64,000 bases of DNA, from NCBI GenBank assembly GCA_037074765.1, contig JBAMDO010000190.1:1-64000 (forward strand), read 5' to 3'. The notes beneath the pieces are model-generated. The model was not told the DNA's origin, did not search any database, and saw only the letters and a program-made list of their open reading frames with translations. The stretch is from Mansonella perstans. Taxonomy: Eukaryota; Nematoda; Chromadorea; Rhabditida; Onchocercidae. Of the stretch, positions 45,018 through 60,000 are shown piece after piece. The position numbers and the translations under genes are program-made. Position 1 is the stretch's first letter; every line of letters starts with the position of its first letter.

Positions 45018-48000
45018 ATGGAATTAGAACGACCGAAAAAAAACAAACATCGAAAAAAAGCACGTGAAGCACGTGAACTTTCACCACCTCCGCTCGTATT
45101 GACCGTTGACGAATTGGAGGAACAATTTGTAGATGCTTATGAACGTCAACCATCAACATCGGGCATTCAAAATGAAGATACAACGAAAGAGATAGTGAAT
45201 AATGATAGTAAGACAGCCAGCGGTGAAGGAGATGCTACAAAATCAGATGGTAAAATTGGTGACATTATTTCAACAAATGAATCATCATCCATTGATTCAA
45301 AAGAAATTAACGAAATTGATAAGTTCGTTTTCCAAAGATATATATTATTATTATTGTCAGCAAGTCTGCATTCCATATCATCCTGAGCATACATGCAAAA
45401 AATGTTTTCTAGCATTGATATCAGAAAATTTAGCATTCAAATTATAGAGCAAAATTTTTTTCAGATATTTTTCCTGATAGAGGATATTTTATCAATTTTT
45501 AATGTTATTCAAAAAAAAAAAAACTCGAATTTTGCACAATGATTCTAATCTAATAATTTCTTATTAATTAATATCTCAAGTATTTGATTCCTTAATTCAT
45601 ACCGTCAGGTGAAAAAAAAATGAATAAACTTGCATTTAGTATAATGGAAAATAATGAGAAGCTGGATGCTAAGGATTTGTCCGATACAAAAAAGGAAGAA
45701 GATGTGAAAAGTGCCATCGCTTCCAGCCATATTCTTCCACAGGACAATACATATGAGGCTTCGGCAACAGCTGCATCAAATTCATGTAGGGATAGCCAAG
45801 AAGCAACAAAAATGAATGATCAAGCGAAGATAGCGTTAGTATTTATCAGTAGATTCTGTTGATTTACCGTTATATTGTTGCTTTTTAAAATATTGCTATT
45901 TCTTGTAGTTTAAATCAAAGCTGGGTCAACATCGTTGACCTTTGTGCTTTTTAAAATATTGCTATTGCTTGTGGTTTAAATCAGAACTGGGTCAACATCG
46001 TTGACCTTTGTGCCTTTTAAAATATTGCTATTGCTTGTGGTTTAAATCAGAACTGGGTCAACATCGTTGATCTTTGTTCATTTTAAAATATTGCTATTTC
46101 TTGTGATTTAAATCAAAGATGAGTCAACATCGTTGATCTTTGTTCATTTAACTATGATATTTCAGTAAAATTAATCGTTGCAGTTACCGATGACTAAATC
46201 ATTAAACAGGCAAAGTGAAATAGTTAGTCAGAAAGAAAATGGGCAAGTTCTATCCATTGTGGTAAATTATTTGTGATTTTAGATCCAGTATTTATCCAAA
46301 TGTACAATTGAATGAAATGAAAACTGCAGCTTCCCAAATGATTGATGAATTATCGACATTAACTCATTCAGAACGAGTACGAGAACAAAATAGAAATGAC
46401 ATGCGGCAGTCACCGTCCTTGTCGTCAAAAATTCAGTATAAACTTTATTTCTTTGCTTTCGCTTCTGTAGGTAAAATTATGCTGCTCAATTGGACAAAAA
46501 AAGATAAAAAAGCAGATTATGAAGTAAAATTTTAAAATAATTAAGAAGTTGCAGCCTGTTTTGAGACGGATCGATAAATTCATTCTGAAATTCGATAAAA
46601 GTTACAAAAAAAAAGAATAGCAGAATTAATATCATCGGAAGTTTGAAATGGGAATAAGTTAAAGCTAATTGAACATAGGAATAAGTTCAAGCGATAAGCT
46701 GATACTGATTTATGACTGATATAAAATACTAAGTAGTGCTTTAAAATATTGCTAATTCTATTTGAAGGAATGAAATTACCGGTGAGCGCACAAATAATGT
46801 ATATCCGTCTCTTTTCCTAGAATGCAATGAATATGGATTGCTGACGGAAAATCAGTTACTATCATTTTATCAAAATGAACAATATGAAACTGTGGAAGAG
46901 TTTGTGGATGAATTCTTAGAAGTAGGAGTAATATCTGCTTTATTTCAAAGTATATATGTTCATTATCTTATTGCATATGTGTACAAAAACCAAATTTGCC
47001 AAATTTTGAATATATATATATAGGGAGAGCGAGAGAAGAGAGAGAGAATTTTGAATATAAAAGCAGCAAACTTTCCAGAGGGATTTAACCTTACCACTTT
47101 GATATGTCTTATTTTGACTCCATCACTTTTATATGTTTTTACAGAAATTTTTCTTTTTTTTTCTCTTCCAAGATCCTGAAATAATACTATTCATTTGATG
47201 AAACTTTTCTTTTATAGCATGAAGAATTTCCGCAACATAATTTGCATGAGTATTTGAAACGATACAAAAAAGTATGTGAGGATATTGATGCTAAAGAAAT
47301 TGACGTTAAGGATTGTGAACGCTTGGTAAAAGAATGTGTCCAAGCATCATGGACAGCTGAAAATCGAGTTATCAAGCAAGAAGTATGTATAAATTCAAAA
47401 AAAGTGACACCATTTTTGCATGATTTAAAAAGAAAAAAAAACTGCAGTTTGGAAATTTAACAAATTTTGGCTTATTCTAGGAAGTATCTGTAGAAAAAAA
47501 TTTGTCTCCAGCTGTTAGTTATGCAAACTATCAGTTATCAGTTATTGATAAAAGTTGTCAGCTTCACATTACATTGCGTTATTATTAATTTTACTGATAG
47601 TTATCAGTTATTAACTTCATGTTATGTTACATTGCTATTCTTTCTGCTAGTATATTTTTTTACATATTCCTTTTAGTTGGAAACCTTTTAGTGTTTTTTT
47701 AAGCAAATATAAATTAATCTGTCAGCATTTCTTTCACATTATTGTTATGGATGGCAAAAACTTTGCCATTTTTCTTGATACGTCGCGGCAACTTGGATCA
47801 ACTGAGTTTGAATAGGGGTTGCTGTAATTCTGTAGTATCAAAATAACAATGACAAATAAAACCCGAAACAGTTCGATATAGTCTGAATTAATCGAAATGC
47901 ACATTAACAGAAATCTTCGAGCTGTTGTTAATATTCTGTTAATTATTGAAAAATCTTAAAAGGAATACATAAAAAAATGATGTTCTGTTTTATTAATTTA

Positions 48001-51000
48001 CTACATCATTTATAATTCAACTACAAAAAATTTATTTCCAAGTTCATTCCAGGGACGATGTGGCGAACAAAAATATGCAACGGGTAATACTTCATATCTA
48101 GTTGCGACATTTCATCCTGAAAAATCGACAGAATTGTCTTGCTTATTGAATCGTGATTTATCCTGCCATCTTGATTCATTGTTGAGTTTAAAAATTCAGG
48201 TATTTATAATAGTGCATTTCTATATATTTTACTCAACTTACTATTTTAGTACTTGCAAATTGATTCTCTTCTAAGTATTGTATCAGTTAATTTAAGTACA
48301 GAAACAATTCTATTGTCTTAAAATCCTATTTGCATATTCATTGGACAAGATTGCCACAATGACGACATTTTTTAATTTTTTAAATTAAACGGTTTTGTTT
48401 AATCCTCGTATTGATTGATGGCTGCTTATCTTAGCTATATTATGCTATGATATAAATTGAAGCTTGATTTCTCAAAATATGTCAATTGAAGGGCAAGTGT
48501 CGATTAGTCTGATGAAAAGTATGTTATAATTAAATAATCATTTTGAAAAAAATTTAGATTTATATTTTCTTTTCAATTTATAGATGCGTTCTCTTGCATT
48601 ACAAATTCAATGGCGTATTGTCGAATATAATAATGCCTTTATGGTGGAACATCGTTGCAGCTTGGATAGTCCACCATGCTGTTAGTTTATAGATTTGTTG
48701 TATTACATAGAAAATCGTCATAATAATACCATTCCTCGTCATAAATCTATCAATCTTATAGAATAGTGACAGAGTTAATTAAGAAAAATGATTTCTATAA
48801 TTTGTATCAAATTATATGCTAATTATATTCTTTCCTCACAAACTAGATAATGGATATGTTTAATTTTTCGTGGAACTTTATGATTTCTTTTCTGTAAAAA
48901 AAGCTTTATGTTTACAGATTTTCATCTATGATTGTAAAATCATTTTAAATGTGTATTTATGCGATTTTTTTTTCAAATTTCAGTTCTTTCTGGTGATACT
49001 GTAACTGCAAGTAGGCTAAATATTCGTAATGCACTTTCGGATTTATTTCACTATTTACGTTATCCAGATCTTCCGTCACAATTCACCACTGCTGTTTCTG
49101 GATGGATCAATGAATTGGTATATTTTTTAAATTCAAAATCATTTCCTCGAATTCGAACATGCAAAAAATGAATTTGCTTTTTGAGAAGGTGCTTTCAAAT
49201 GACTTTTTAATAGTTCAAGATTTAGGTAGCTGTTCTTTTGAAAGCATGCATCTCTTCTGACCAGCAATATTTATTGTGTCAAGTACTTCGTCTAGTTTCA
49301 CCAGTATGTCAATGGGCAGCACCATTACTGCAATCATATATCGAAATTGATAGCATAAATGATCGTCTTATTATTGATAATTATATTGTAATGCTAAGTT
49401 TGCTACTTTCATCAATACGGTAAGTATTAAATTAAATTGATTAAAACTATTGCTGTGAAAGAAACATTTTGTCTTTCATACTGTTGTTTTTTGTTTTTTT
49501 TTTATTGGTACAGCTAATATTTATATGCAATTCTCAATATTTATTTATTTTTTCCAATTTCTGCATACGGTAAAACTGAATTTCAAACAATATGAATTAA
49601 TCAGATGTTATAAGTTTTGTTTTTTTTCTAATTTCTCCATAAGGTAGAACTGACTTTCAAATATACAGTAGAACTAACTTTCAAACAATATGAATTAATC
49701 AATGTTATGAGTTTGAAATTATTATTATTATTAATACATTGCAGGGGCCGTGAAAATTTTTTGAGACGTATGGTGAATTTTGAAAATGAAAACAATACTT
49801 GGGTTGTTATAAATGACGACGGCGTCGAGGTAATTTTTGATCTTTAACACAATTAATTGGTAAATGTTTAGCTTCAATAGTAGCTGATGTTGTAGATAGT
49901 TTAATTGCAATAGTTATTAGGATAAAGTTCAAACGATTTGTGATTTTGGTTAATAGCTAGCAATTTCGGAGAGTCTTCGAAAAATGTCAAAAAAACTTAT
50001 GAAACTCTTCACTTTTCAGAAAGATGGATCTGTGATAACCATAGGTGAAACTGATTTGATCGCATTTCTCAATCAGTTCAGTGCTGAAGCTGCTTTTGCT
50101 AAAGCAGTTCGATGTTTTGCTATCACTCTGAGTAAGTCTTTATCAATCGAATTCATTCTCTTTAATTAATTAGTAATTCATTTAATTTATCGTTTGAAAA
50201 TGCATATTGCTGTTTGTTATCAAATTAATTTAGTAGGGTCTCAAACATTATTTCACCTTCACTGAGTTGTAATAGTACTATTTGTTATCATTTTTTTCTT
50301 TTTTTTTTTGAGGAGCAGATCCAATTAATCAGGCGTTAACTCTGATTGCTTTTGAATTGGTACTTATCAAAATATTTAACGATGGCTTATACACTTATGG
50401 CATATCCAACTACCGCCAATTTTGTAGACAAATTGGCTATGCATTACGCCAAAGCGTCATGTAATTTTTATGCATTATCAATTCATACATTATAGTTTAG
50501 ACTTAACTTAATGGTTACATCATTGTTTTTTTGATGGAAATTTTATCTGATTTAAACAAGATCTTCTGCAGCAAGTTTTTAAAAATCTTGCTATAATACG
50601 TGAATGTCAGTGACTGGACAGTATTTAAAAACTTGCCTGTTACTGAGTAAAAATCACCTGTGGCATCTTAACAAGTTTTTCATCTGGCAGTTTTACCAAA
50701 TGCTTGCATTGTAGGAAATTCGTTGAAGATAAATGTTATTAGATATTTAATGAAGCATATTTCATCATATTATTGTTTTACTGTATTTATAGATATAGTG
50801 AAACAGTTCTCAGAATTGATGGCAGCTATTTTTATTAATTCTTTTCTACAAATATCCAAACATCATCGATAATTAAATTGCAGATGTTCAGCAGAATTTT
50901 TGAAACTTATCAACGATAAGTTATCATATGATGAAGCAAAAATAGTGCAAAAAGAATTCGATCGCATTATTCTACACGCTGTATATTATATTATTAGCAA

Positions 51001-54000
51001 ACAGAAGTATTTTATATCTTATCACTTATTTGTTTCTCATTCTTTTTTTTTTTTACTTCATGCAATTAATTAATTTACTTCATGCATTTAATTACTGATC
51101 AAAAATCAGCATATCATGAATGGTATTCAAGTGCATTAAAGTGCGAGAGGGAAATTTACCTTAGCAAATCATAAGTCGTGCATTAAAAAGCTAGTGCTAT
51201 ACCTAGCTTTTTTCAAATCCTTAAAGAAACTGTCATAGGACACTGAATATCTTTGGATTATCGAACTCTATGAGTGTATTTCCTTTCGCAACACAAGGAT
51301 TTCAAATCCTTAAAAAGATTCCTGTAATGAATTTGCTATGAAGTAAGGCCATACATTAGAAACTTATTAATCAATTAGAGGATAAGCAATTGCTGAATGT
51401 TTTTCTAACACGCCATCAGTCTTCAAACTATTTTTTCTCTGAAAATATCTTTGAACTAAATTATTAATGGGTATATTTGTTTTCTTAATTACTAATTTTT
51501 TCGTAATTAATTTTCATTTTTACATTAATTAACGAATATTAAAGTAATTGAAAATAGTTTTAGTCTTGGCCTGTTGCAATTTGTGGTGGATTTGCCATAT
51601 GATTTTGCCAGTGAGATATGTCGAATGCGTTGTCAAATATTGTTGAGGCGAAAAACGATCGTAACAGTAGCACAATTATATGAATTCCCGGATGAGGATT
51701 TATCTAGTCTGATTGAAAAAGGTTTGTATGATTTTCATTGATTTTATTTCTTTTGTCTTACATGAAAGAAATTCAGATATTTCTGGAATTTCGAATGTAG
51801 AAATTTTTCAATACTGTTTAATTTTTATTTTTTCTTTTTAAAGCTGGCGGTTTATTTGACAAATTACCGGATTTATCAAGTGATGATCGTATTTATATGA
51901 TTTCGGCATTAGCAGCTATCATTTCTGTATCAGATAAAGGTATCGATTCGTTTACCGCTGAAATACTGAATGTAAGCCATTTTCATTGATATTTATGATT
52001 CATATATTTAAAATTTGTCAAATATTTTTGAAGCTTTTTGTACTTTTCATTAAATTTTGTGTTCTGGAAATTCGTCACAACAAAAATGCATTTCAGAAGA
52101 ATTGTGTTTGTTATGGGAACAGTTTTTTATGTCAGTCAACGATTGACTTGTACTTTAAATACAGACGTGCAAAACTGCAAGCTATTATAATTATTAATTG
52201 CCATAATTATTAGTTTTCAGCAGAATTTTCATTTGTTTAAGGTATGTTTCCTTGATGTTTCCATGCGTGATCATTTCTACAAAGCTGGTGCTGAAACTAT
52301 TGGAATTCTTATTGATAAGCACCCATATATCCTTCAAAAGATATTGCTTTTTATTGACCGGAATCTCGATTCTCTAGATGAAGTTCGTAATTTCAACTGT
52401 TTACAGATAATAGCAGTAGTTTTTCTTTTGCATTAAATCAGGTTTGGAAATCTTGTCAGGCATTATAAATCATATCCATTTTGATAGTCAACATTCACTA
52501 ATCTGATAATCGCTTGTTTTTTTTGCCTGAAATCGCAAAAAGTGAACTCTTCTAATTTTTCTTGAAATTTTTGCATCATTGATAGTTAGTTGTATCTTTA
52601 TATGTCAATATTAAATTTTAATTTAAGAAGATATTAAGATTGAGCCATAAATGATTTGTCGAATTTATTTCTAGTATGCAGTAGAAGTGCTATCAGTAGC
52701 ACCGTTGTCAAAATGTCGCTTATCAGTAGATGATGTTGGTGTAATATGTGGGAAGTGGTTAATTAATAGGCCACCAAATCATCCTGCGTCTAGAATTGCC
52801 AGGCTAGCACTTATTACTTTTAAAAATTATGGGAAGTGAAGTAGTTGAGGGAAAGTTTTCTCGAAATTTTATAAGGAAAACAAGAATTTTTGAAATTTTT
52901 AGTGATTTAAAATTTATTCAATTTATCAGAAATTGCAATATAGAAGCAAAGCATCCAGCAGAGGAAGAAAATTTTCGTGTTTATCAGGCTTAATGAAATT
53001 TAATTAAGGCGTGTGCTGGGTTCCATGAACTGGGGGACGGATGAAGATGGAAAGCTTTGGTTGCAGCCTGAAGTACACGCTGTTTGTGCCGATACTTTAG
53101 TTAAGGGACATATGGCTCAGTGTAAGGCAACTAATGGATTAATTTCGAAATCCTGGAATAAAGTTGCTAAACTGGCATCAAAATTACCAGACTATGAACA
53201 TCAATTTGATGCTTTCTGTTGGGATATTTTGGTACGATTGAAGTTATCTGTGCAGGTATTTTTTATTTTACTATTACATTGATTGAAATTTCACTTTTTT
53301 TTTTTAAATGATAAGGCTGCTGTATGATAACTTTTTAAAGGTGCAAAAAAAAAGTCACTGCTCTAGAATTTGTACCCGGAATCTCTGATTCTTAAGGCAT
53401 GTGATGGGTTCCATGAATCTCTGATTCTGATTCTCTACTCTTTATTACGCATTAGCCAATATGCTGATAGTAGGAGCAAAGAAATTTCCAGAATTTAAAA
53501 TTGTTTGGTAATTTTTTGTTTGATTTCTGTCCCTCTTTTTCTCATAATTTTCAATGATATATATGACTGTGTTTGTTGGTTTGATTCTTAAGTACTAAAA
53601 TAGATGAAATACAGAAGCTATGAAATTTCTTTTTCAGGCAAATAGCTTAAATATTCAATCAGTCAACGATCTTGCTTCTTTCTTTGTTTTCGTTATTCAA
53701 CGATCATTGTTAAGGTTGTTTATTTGTTAGTAAATAAATTTTTGCTTGTTGGATAACGATATTATCAGTAATAATCTTCTCTTAATTCTCGGATTTTGTG
53801 TTTCATCACTGAAGTTGAAACATGGCATTATTTGCATGAGTAGTGGCAATTTTAGCGAAATTTTTCTTAAAATTTCATTGTTTTCAGTGTCGATGAGTTT
53901 TTATCATCAGGCTTAACGCTGTGGTCGAAGCTTATCACATCTGGTTGCTATGTTGGAGCAGTAGTAATTCTTGCGCGACTTATTTCATCATTTCCCGATG

Positions 54001-57000
54001 CAGTTCCAGTCTTTATTTCACAAGAAATGTAATTCGATGTTTAAATATTAATTTCTAATTCATTGCAATTTCCTTTTTTTTTTCTCTATCAGTTTCCTTT
54101 AAACTTTCGAGGTAAATATGATCAATAATTTTTGGATATTCTTACAGCTTCATACAATGCCTTGATCGATTACTTCTATATGATTTTTCCTCCTATGCAG
54201 TTCAACTTATTGCTGGCTCCAATAAATTTCCTGGACCAACTATTCGGCTTCTAGCTTCAGCTATTATGGTTTGTATTCAGTTATTAAATCCACGAAATCT
54301 ACTAACGTTTTTGTGAAGAATTGAAACTTCTGATTTGTCAGTACAAATCCCCAGGAAATTGTAGCCTGAAACTTGAAATTCATCATGCAATTCAAAATTT
54401 AAACTCAAAGAATATGTGTTTGCTTTAGTAAAATTTTCACTACCATATGTTTACAAATTTTAGTACCATATGAATATAAATTTTTCGCAATTACAATTAT
54501 GCGGCTGGATACTATTGTTATGCTGCAAAAGGCCCACCCAATGGAACATTGATAAATCCACGCTTTATTTGCTAGGAATATTGGTACGTATTGCATTTGT
54601 AAGGGATCAAACGAATCTGTTGGACATTCCGCAATTACTGAAAGAAAAATATGCACTGTTGCTACAGGTAAAATTTTTGCAAAAAATGGATTCAATTTAT
54701 TTTCGAACTAGAATTGTACAGTAATGGAGTGAAATAGGCTTTAACATTCACTATTGTATAATCATCTGTTTAATTCATCGAGTTGTTAGACTGACTGTGT
54801 ACGACGGAGAAATGGTAAATTTTCAATTTGAAAAAGTTCGAGGCATTTTTAAGATATTCTGAAGCTATGTTTAATGGGATCGCGTCAGTTTTATTTGTAA
54901 TTTTACTTTAATTTGTCCATCTTCAAAGTATAATTTTCTGGTTTACAGCAATGGAAAGATGGATCGAAAGGTGTGTTATCATGGTTTACAAGTGACGATG
55001 GTGTCCCTCCACTCATTGATTCCTCAAATTTGGAAATTTCACCGTGGGCGTCTTTCGCGTTGTTATTAGCCGAACAACAGAGTCATGAAACTTTTTATGG
55101 AGCTTTAAATCAAGCAATGAGTAAATATCCAAAGTATAGTTTGGATCAATCTGTGAAGGTATATACTGCAATAAATAAATAAAAAATCAAGTTCATAGTG
55201 CTTAGTGCATTTACTCATGATTTTGTTACTCAATGTTCGAAATTATCAAATCGTAGTCAGTGATCTAGTATCAGTATTTCAGTAAATCATCACTGTAATA
55301 ATTGATTGAATATTATTTAAACAAATTGAAATTAGCATTGCTTGTGAAGGTTAATGATTTTCTTAATCACATCATTCTACTAATAATGTTTTATTAACAA
55401 GTCTTTTTTGTGTGCATAAATACTTGATTTAAATCTAAAGCATTTTTTTATCTCTAACTACATTGTTGTATATCTCACGTTACATTCCAATTTAAAAAAT
55501 TTCATATTTATGGCTGTTGTAGAATTTTGATATTTTATTTCACTAACGAATCTTCATAATTCATTTTCCAGAAAGCAATATCCAAATCTCATGTGAATAT
55601 TCCGGTTGAACGACTGCACTTTTATCGGTGGTTGCAGTTTGCATGCAGTGGTAGCATCAAAGAACATCCGATTTTTCCTCTTATTCTACAGAATTTAGCA
55701 ATACATTTATATTCGCGAAAAACGTATTTGAAGTAAGTATCAATTTGACAATAATTTTCTGATATTTGTCACATATTAGCGCACCACCAAGTAGCCAGTG
55801 CTAGGCATGAATTATTTAAATAGTGCAGTAAACCTGAAATTCAAAAAATCATTTAATCCATTTATTGTTCACTGTTCTTTTATTCTTTGTGTATATTTTT
55901 GCTTTGATCATATGCGGGATATTTTTTTTAGGACAAAATTTTGCTTCGGCGAAAAATACCTCACAAATCCATCGAGTAAGTCTCTATTTGATGAATTACG
56001 AGAAAAGATTTTACCTCAAATGCAATATGGTAGTGAAAAGAATGTCTCACTATTTTATAAGGTAAATTTAGATGATTTCATATCTTTGTCGTATATCAAA
56101 ATTATTTGGTAAAAAATTAAACAGTACATTCAAATAAAACGAACATTTATCGACTTGTCATGTTTTAAATTTGATAATCTTCAATTCTATATATGTGTGT
56201 ATCAGTTCTTGTTTGAAATATTGTTTGAAATACGATACGAAATGGAAATTCAGTGTCAATAATTATTTGAGGAATGGATATCAAATAAGTGCAAATAACA
56301 TGAGTTTTATATTTAAATTCGATGATTTTATCTATATTTCGCATTTATTGCAAAATGGAATAAATACGGGATATTCAATGATTGTTCAGATATTCAGTAA
56401 TTGAAATGCGTTCAGTAATTTTAATTGATCATTTCGGATATTGAATTTTGCGAAGTTTCAAGAGGAAATTTTCTGTACTTCAGGCATTTGCTCAATGGTT
56501 ATCAAATCCAAAAATCTGCAATGTATCGTTTCATGCTTTTGATGATTTTTTACTCGATCATTTACTACAGTTTATTGTTGCAGATGATTTCGTTAGTTTT
56601 TTTTCATAATTTCATATATTTATAAGCTAATTCTTTTTTTTTCAAATTTTTTTTATAATTTCTTGAAAAATCTTTTGCATTTCGATGTGTTGGTATCGAT
56701 TATCCGGATCCATAATTTCATGTGGTATATTGATCTAATATTGTTCCTTTTAGCATCCTTGGTTGGAATATATGAATATGAATGAATTGCGGAAGAAAAT
56801 TAACGATGAACAAAAGGTTTGCATATTTTCATCCATTTGTGTTACAGTGTTGTCACAGTGTCATTTACTTTTTCATATCTTTATTTTCACACAATGAATA
56901 AGAACGTCTAAATTTCAAATTAATTAATTATATCTTCAAATACAATCATTTTCAATTTACTTTGCAGCTCTACATATTTGCTTGTCATCTTGGTTCACTG

Positions 57001-60000
57001 GTGGTTACTCCACCAGTAATCCGAGCTCGTAATTTTACACAACTGATAGCTCAATTCAGCAAACGCAATCAGGCTTTGCCTTATCCTGTGGTACCGGTGC
57101 ATCCAACTTTGCCTCCAGAAGTTGACTTTAATTTTTCCATTGCATGTGATAGCCGGCATTGTCTTACACCATATGCTGCACATTTAAAAGCGATCAATGA
57201 AATTGCCAGGTTTTTGAAGATTAAATTCTTTTCCAAGATTTCGTTTTGTCTAACTGCAAATTTTTGACATAGAAATTAAAATCTTAACAAATTTTAAATT
57301 TGTTGAAAACCCTAAAATGAACACAAATTTAAAATTTGCTGTTTCGCGGAATATTTTTATAATCTAATTGAATATTACAGAGTGTTTGTTGGTGGAAAAG
57401 ATGAGATAGAAATGCTGGATAACGAATATGTAAGTTACTTTCCGGACCTATATACCAAGTCACCAACTGAATTAGCCATTGTACTGAAGTGTGGTACCGC
57501 GTTTGGTAATAGATGTGCAAATCCTGCAACATCAACTGTAACTGTTGCAGCAAGCCGATATCAGGTATAGCTGTTCACTTTCCATTGATTTTTATTGGAT
57601 TTACTGGAATTACACTTTAGTTTTCGATGTTTTAAATTTTTGAAAAAAGGTTTTCGCAGAGATTGGAATTCGAAAGAAATAGAAATTTTCAAATGTATTA
57701 AATACAGATTTTTTTTTCAGACATTTGTGGAAGATAAAATGAAGGTTAATCGTCAAAAAAGATCTGATAAACTGGCAAACACTTATTCTAAATTATTTGA
57801 ACAAACATCACTTCATTGTGCTAATTTAGAAAGTATAGTAGTGTAAGTGATAAGAAACATTTTAATCAATTCTTGTATTTTAGATTTATTAATTTCGCTG
57901 CTATTTTTTAACCAAATTAAGCTTACAATATAACATAATAAAAAACTTGTAGAATTAGAATTCCTAATTAGAAATTAAGCTAGAATATGACATAATAAAA
58001 AATTTATGGAATTAAAATTCCTAATTAGGCTCTGTTTTATTCATCACCATTGTTCTGATATAATGCGATATTAATATCATAAATGGGAATGGTCAATTAG
58101 AAAAATTAAAAATTAGCTCATTCTTCATCTTACTTCATTTAAGAGCAAAATCATTGTTGCAAGAAGATTTGTTTTTCAGCAAAATGTATAATTATATGCA
58201 AGATTCGAGCTCTACGATGCATGCAAAACTTTTGCGTAATACAGGTCGCATACTGTTTTATCATTCTACTTCTTCTATTACTTCATTGGAAATGATTTTC
58301 CCGGCAGCAGCAGATTCGTATGGATTTGTTTTAGCCAAACTTGGGAAAGTTTGTTTTTATTTTAGTTGCAGAATGAATTGGAGATTAGGAAGTATCCGAA
58401 AAAAAATTTGTTTAAAATTTTTGTTTAAAAGGAAGTATCCGGGAAAAATTTGTTTAAAATTTTTGTTTAAAAGGAAGTATCCGGGAAAAATTTGTTTAAA
58501 ATTTTTTTTAAAAACAGTTTATACTTCTATTGATCACTCTTGCAAAAAAAATTCGAAAATTAGGATGAAAGTTAAGAATTAAATTTCAAAAAATTGCCTT
58601 TCTTAGAAATTTTTCGATAGTTATGATAGTATTTGATGATTTGTTTGTAGGCATTTATTGCTGATAATTCATGCGAGCAGCACAATTTAATGCGTGTTAT
58701 CTTGAATGGTTCACATTTAGCTCATCTTTTGACGCCATACTTCACTCCTCATTGTGTTTCACCAACCGATTTACTTGATTTATACACATCTTTAAGTAAA
58801 GCAGTTCGTGATCCAGTAACATCATCGGCCGCATTAACTTTACTATCACAGCTAGATATCAAAAATGCTGGCGATAAGTTAGTCTTTATTTCTTTAAAAT
58901 TCTTATTACAAATTAAAGACTTAACTGAACATATATATATTATGGCACTGCTGTAAATTAGGTGCAGTTCATTATACATGGACTTTTGGAAGAGTTTATT
59001 ACATTGCAGTAGTTAAAAATCATTCAAATTTTTCTTGATAAATTCTGCATTTTTTGAGGAAAAATGGCTTGCAAAAATAAAAAATGGCTTGTAAAAAAGT
59101 TAATTTCAATTTTTTTCAAAAAGATTTTTTTTCGCTGACAAGTAATAAGTCTTTTCATGACACATTGTGTAGTACTTTTGATTTTTGATTATTTTAAATT
59201 GAAATTTATAACTAATTTGGAACTATGTGACTATAGGCAATTATTTCAGATTACCACCCCATCAATTCTCACAACTTATGCCTGCTGCATTTGAAAATCT
59301 GATTTCAGTATCAGATACCTCACCGCTATATAATGTTTGCGCAAAGCACTTTATTCATTCGGTATTTCATCGATTCCCGAGCAATTTCATTGATGGCTTG
59401 AAACTTTCACTTGCTGGTATGAGCATATTATTTTTTCCTAAGAAGCAAAAAACACATGTAATTTATTTCCATTTCTAAAAATAAAGAATCCAGGATGTGT
59501 AGAAGCATGCTTAGCTCTCAAGTATATACCTTTTCGGAGCCTAATTTGAGCCTAAGCCTTAATTTGATCTTTTCCATCTTCATGAATTTTAATGCCACTT
59601 TTTTTTTTCATCTGCTTTTTGTTTCATGTTACATACTTCACTACTGCTATTTAAAGATTTTCACTTTTTATGGTGAATTCACAAACATGTCTTTTACTTG
59701 TGAAAATTTGATTCAAATTTCATTATTATATTTTTGGTTAGACTAGAATTTTATTTCTAGGAATGATTTTTGCTGATCATTAAAAAACTTCTTGTATTTT
59801 TTCTAGCATGCGATACAAAAAGTACCCCATTATGCATATTTGATGAAATTATCAAACAACTTGGTGTAGGCAAGGTGGGTTTAGTGGATTCTAAGCCAGA
59901 GCATATCATCGATGCTATAACTGTAAGTCTTGTGAATGTTCTCAAATTCCAATTTAAATTAAAGTGCATTCGAATTTAACACTGAAATTGAGTTAACTTC

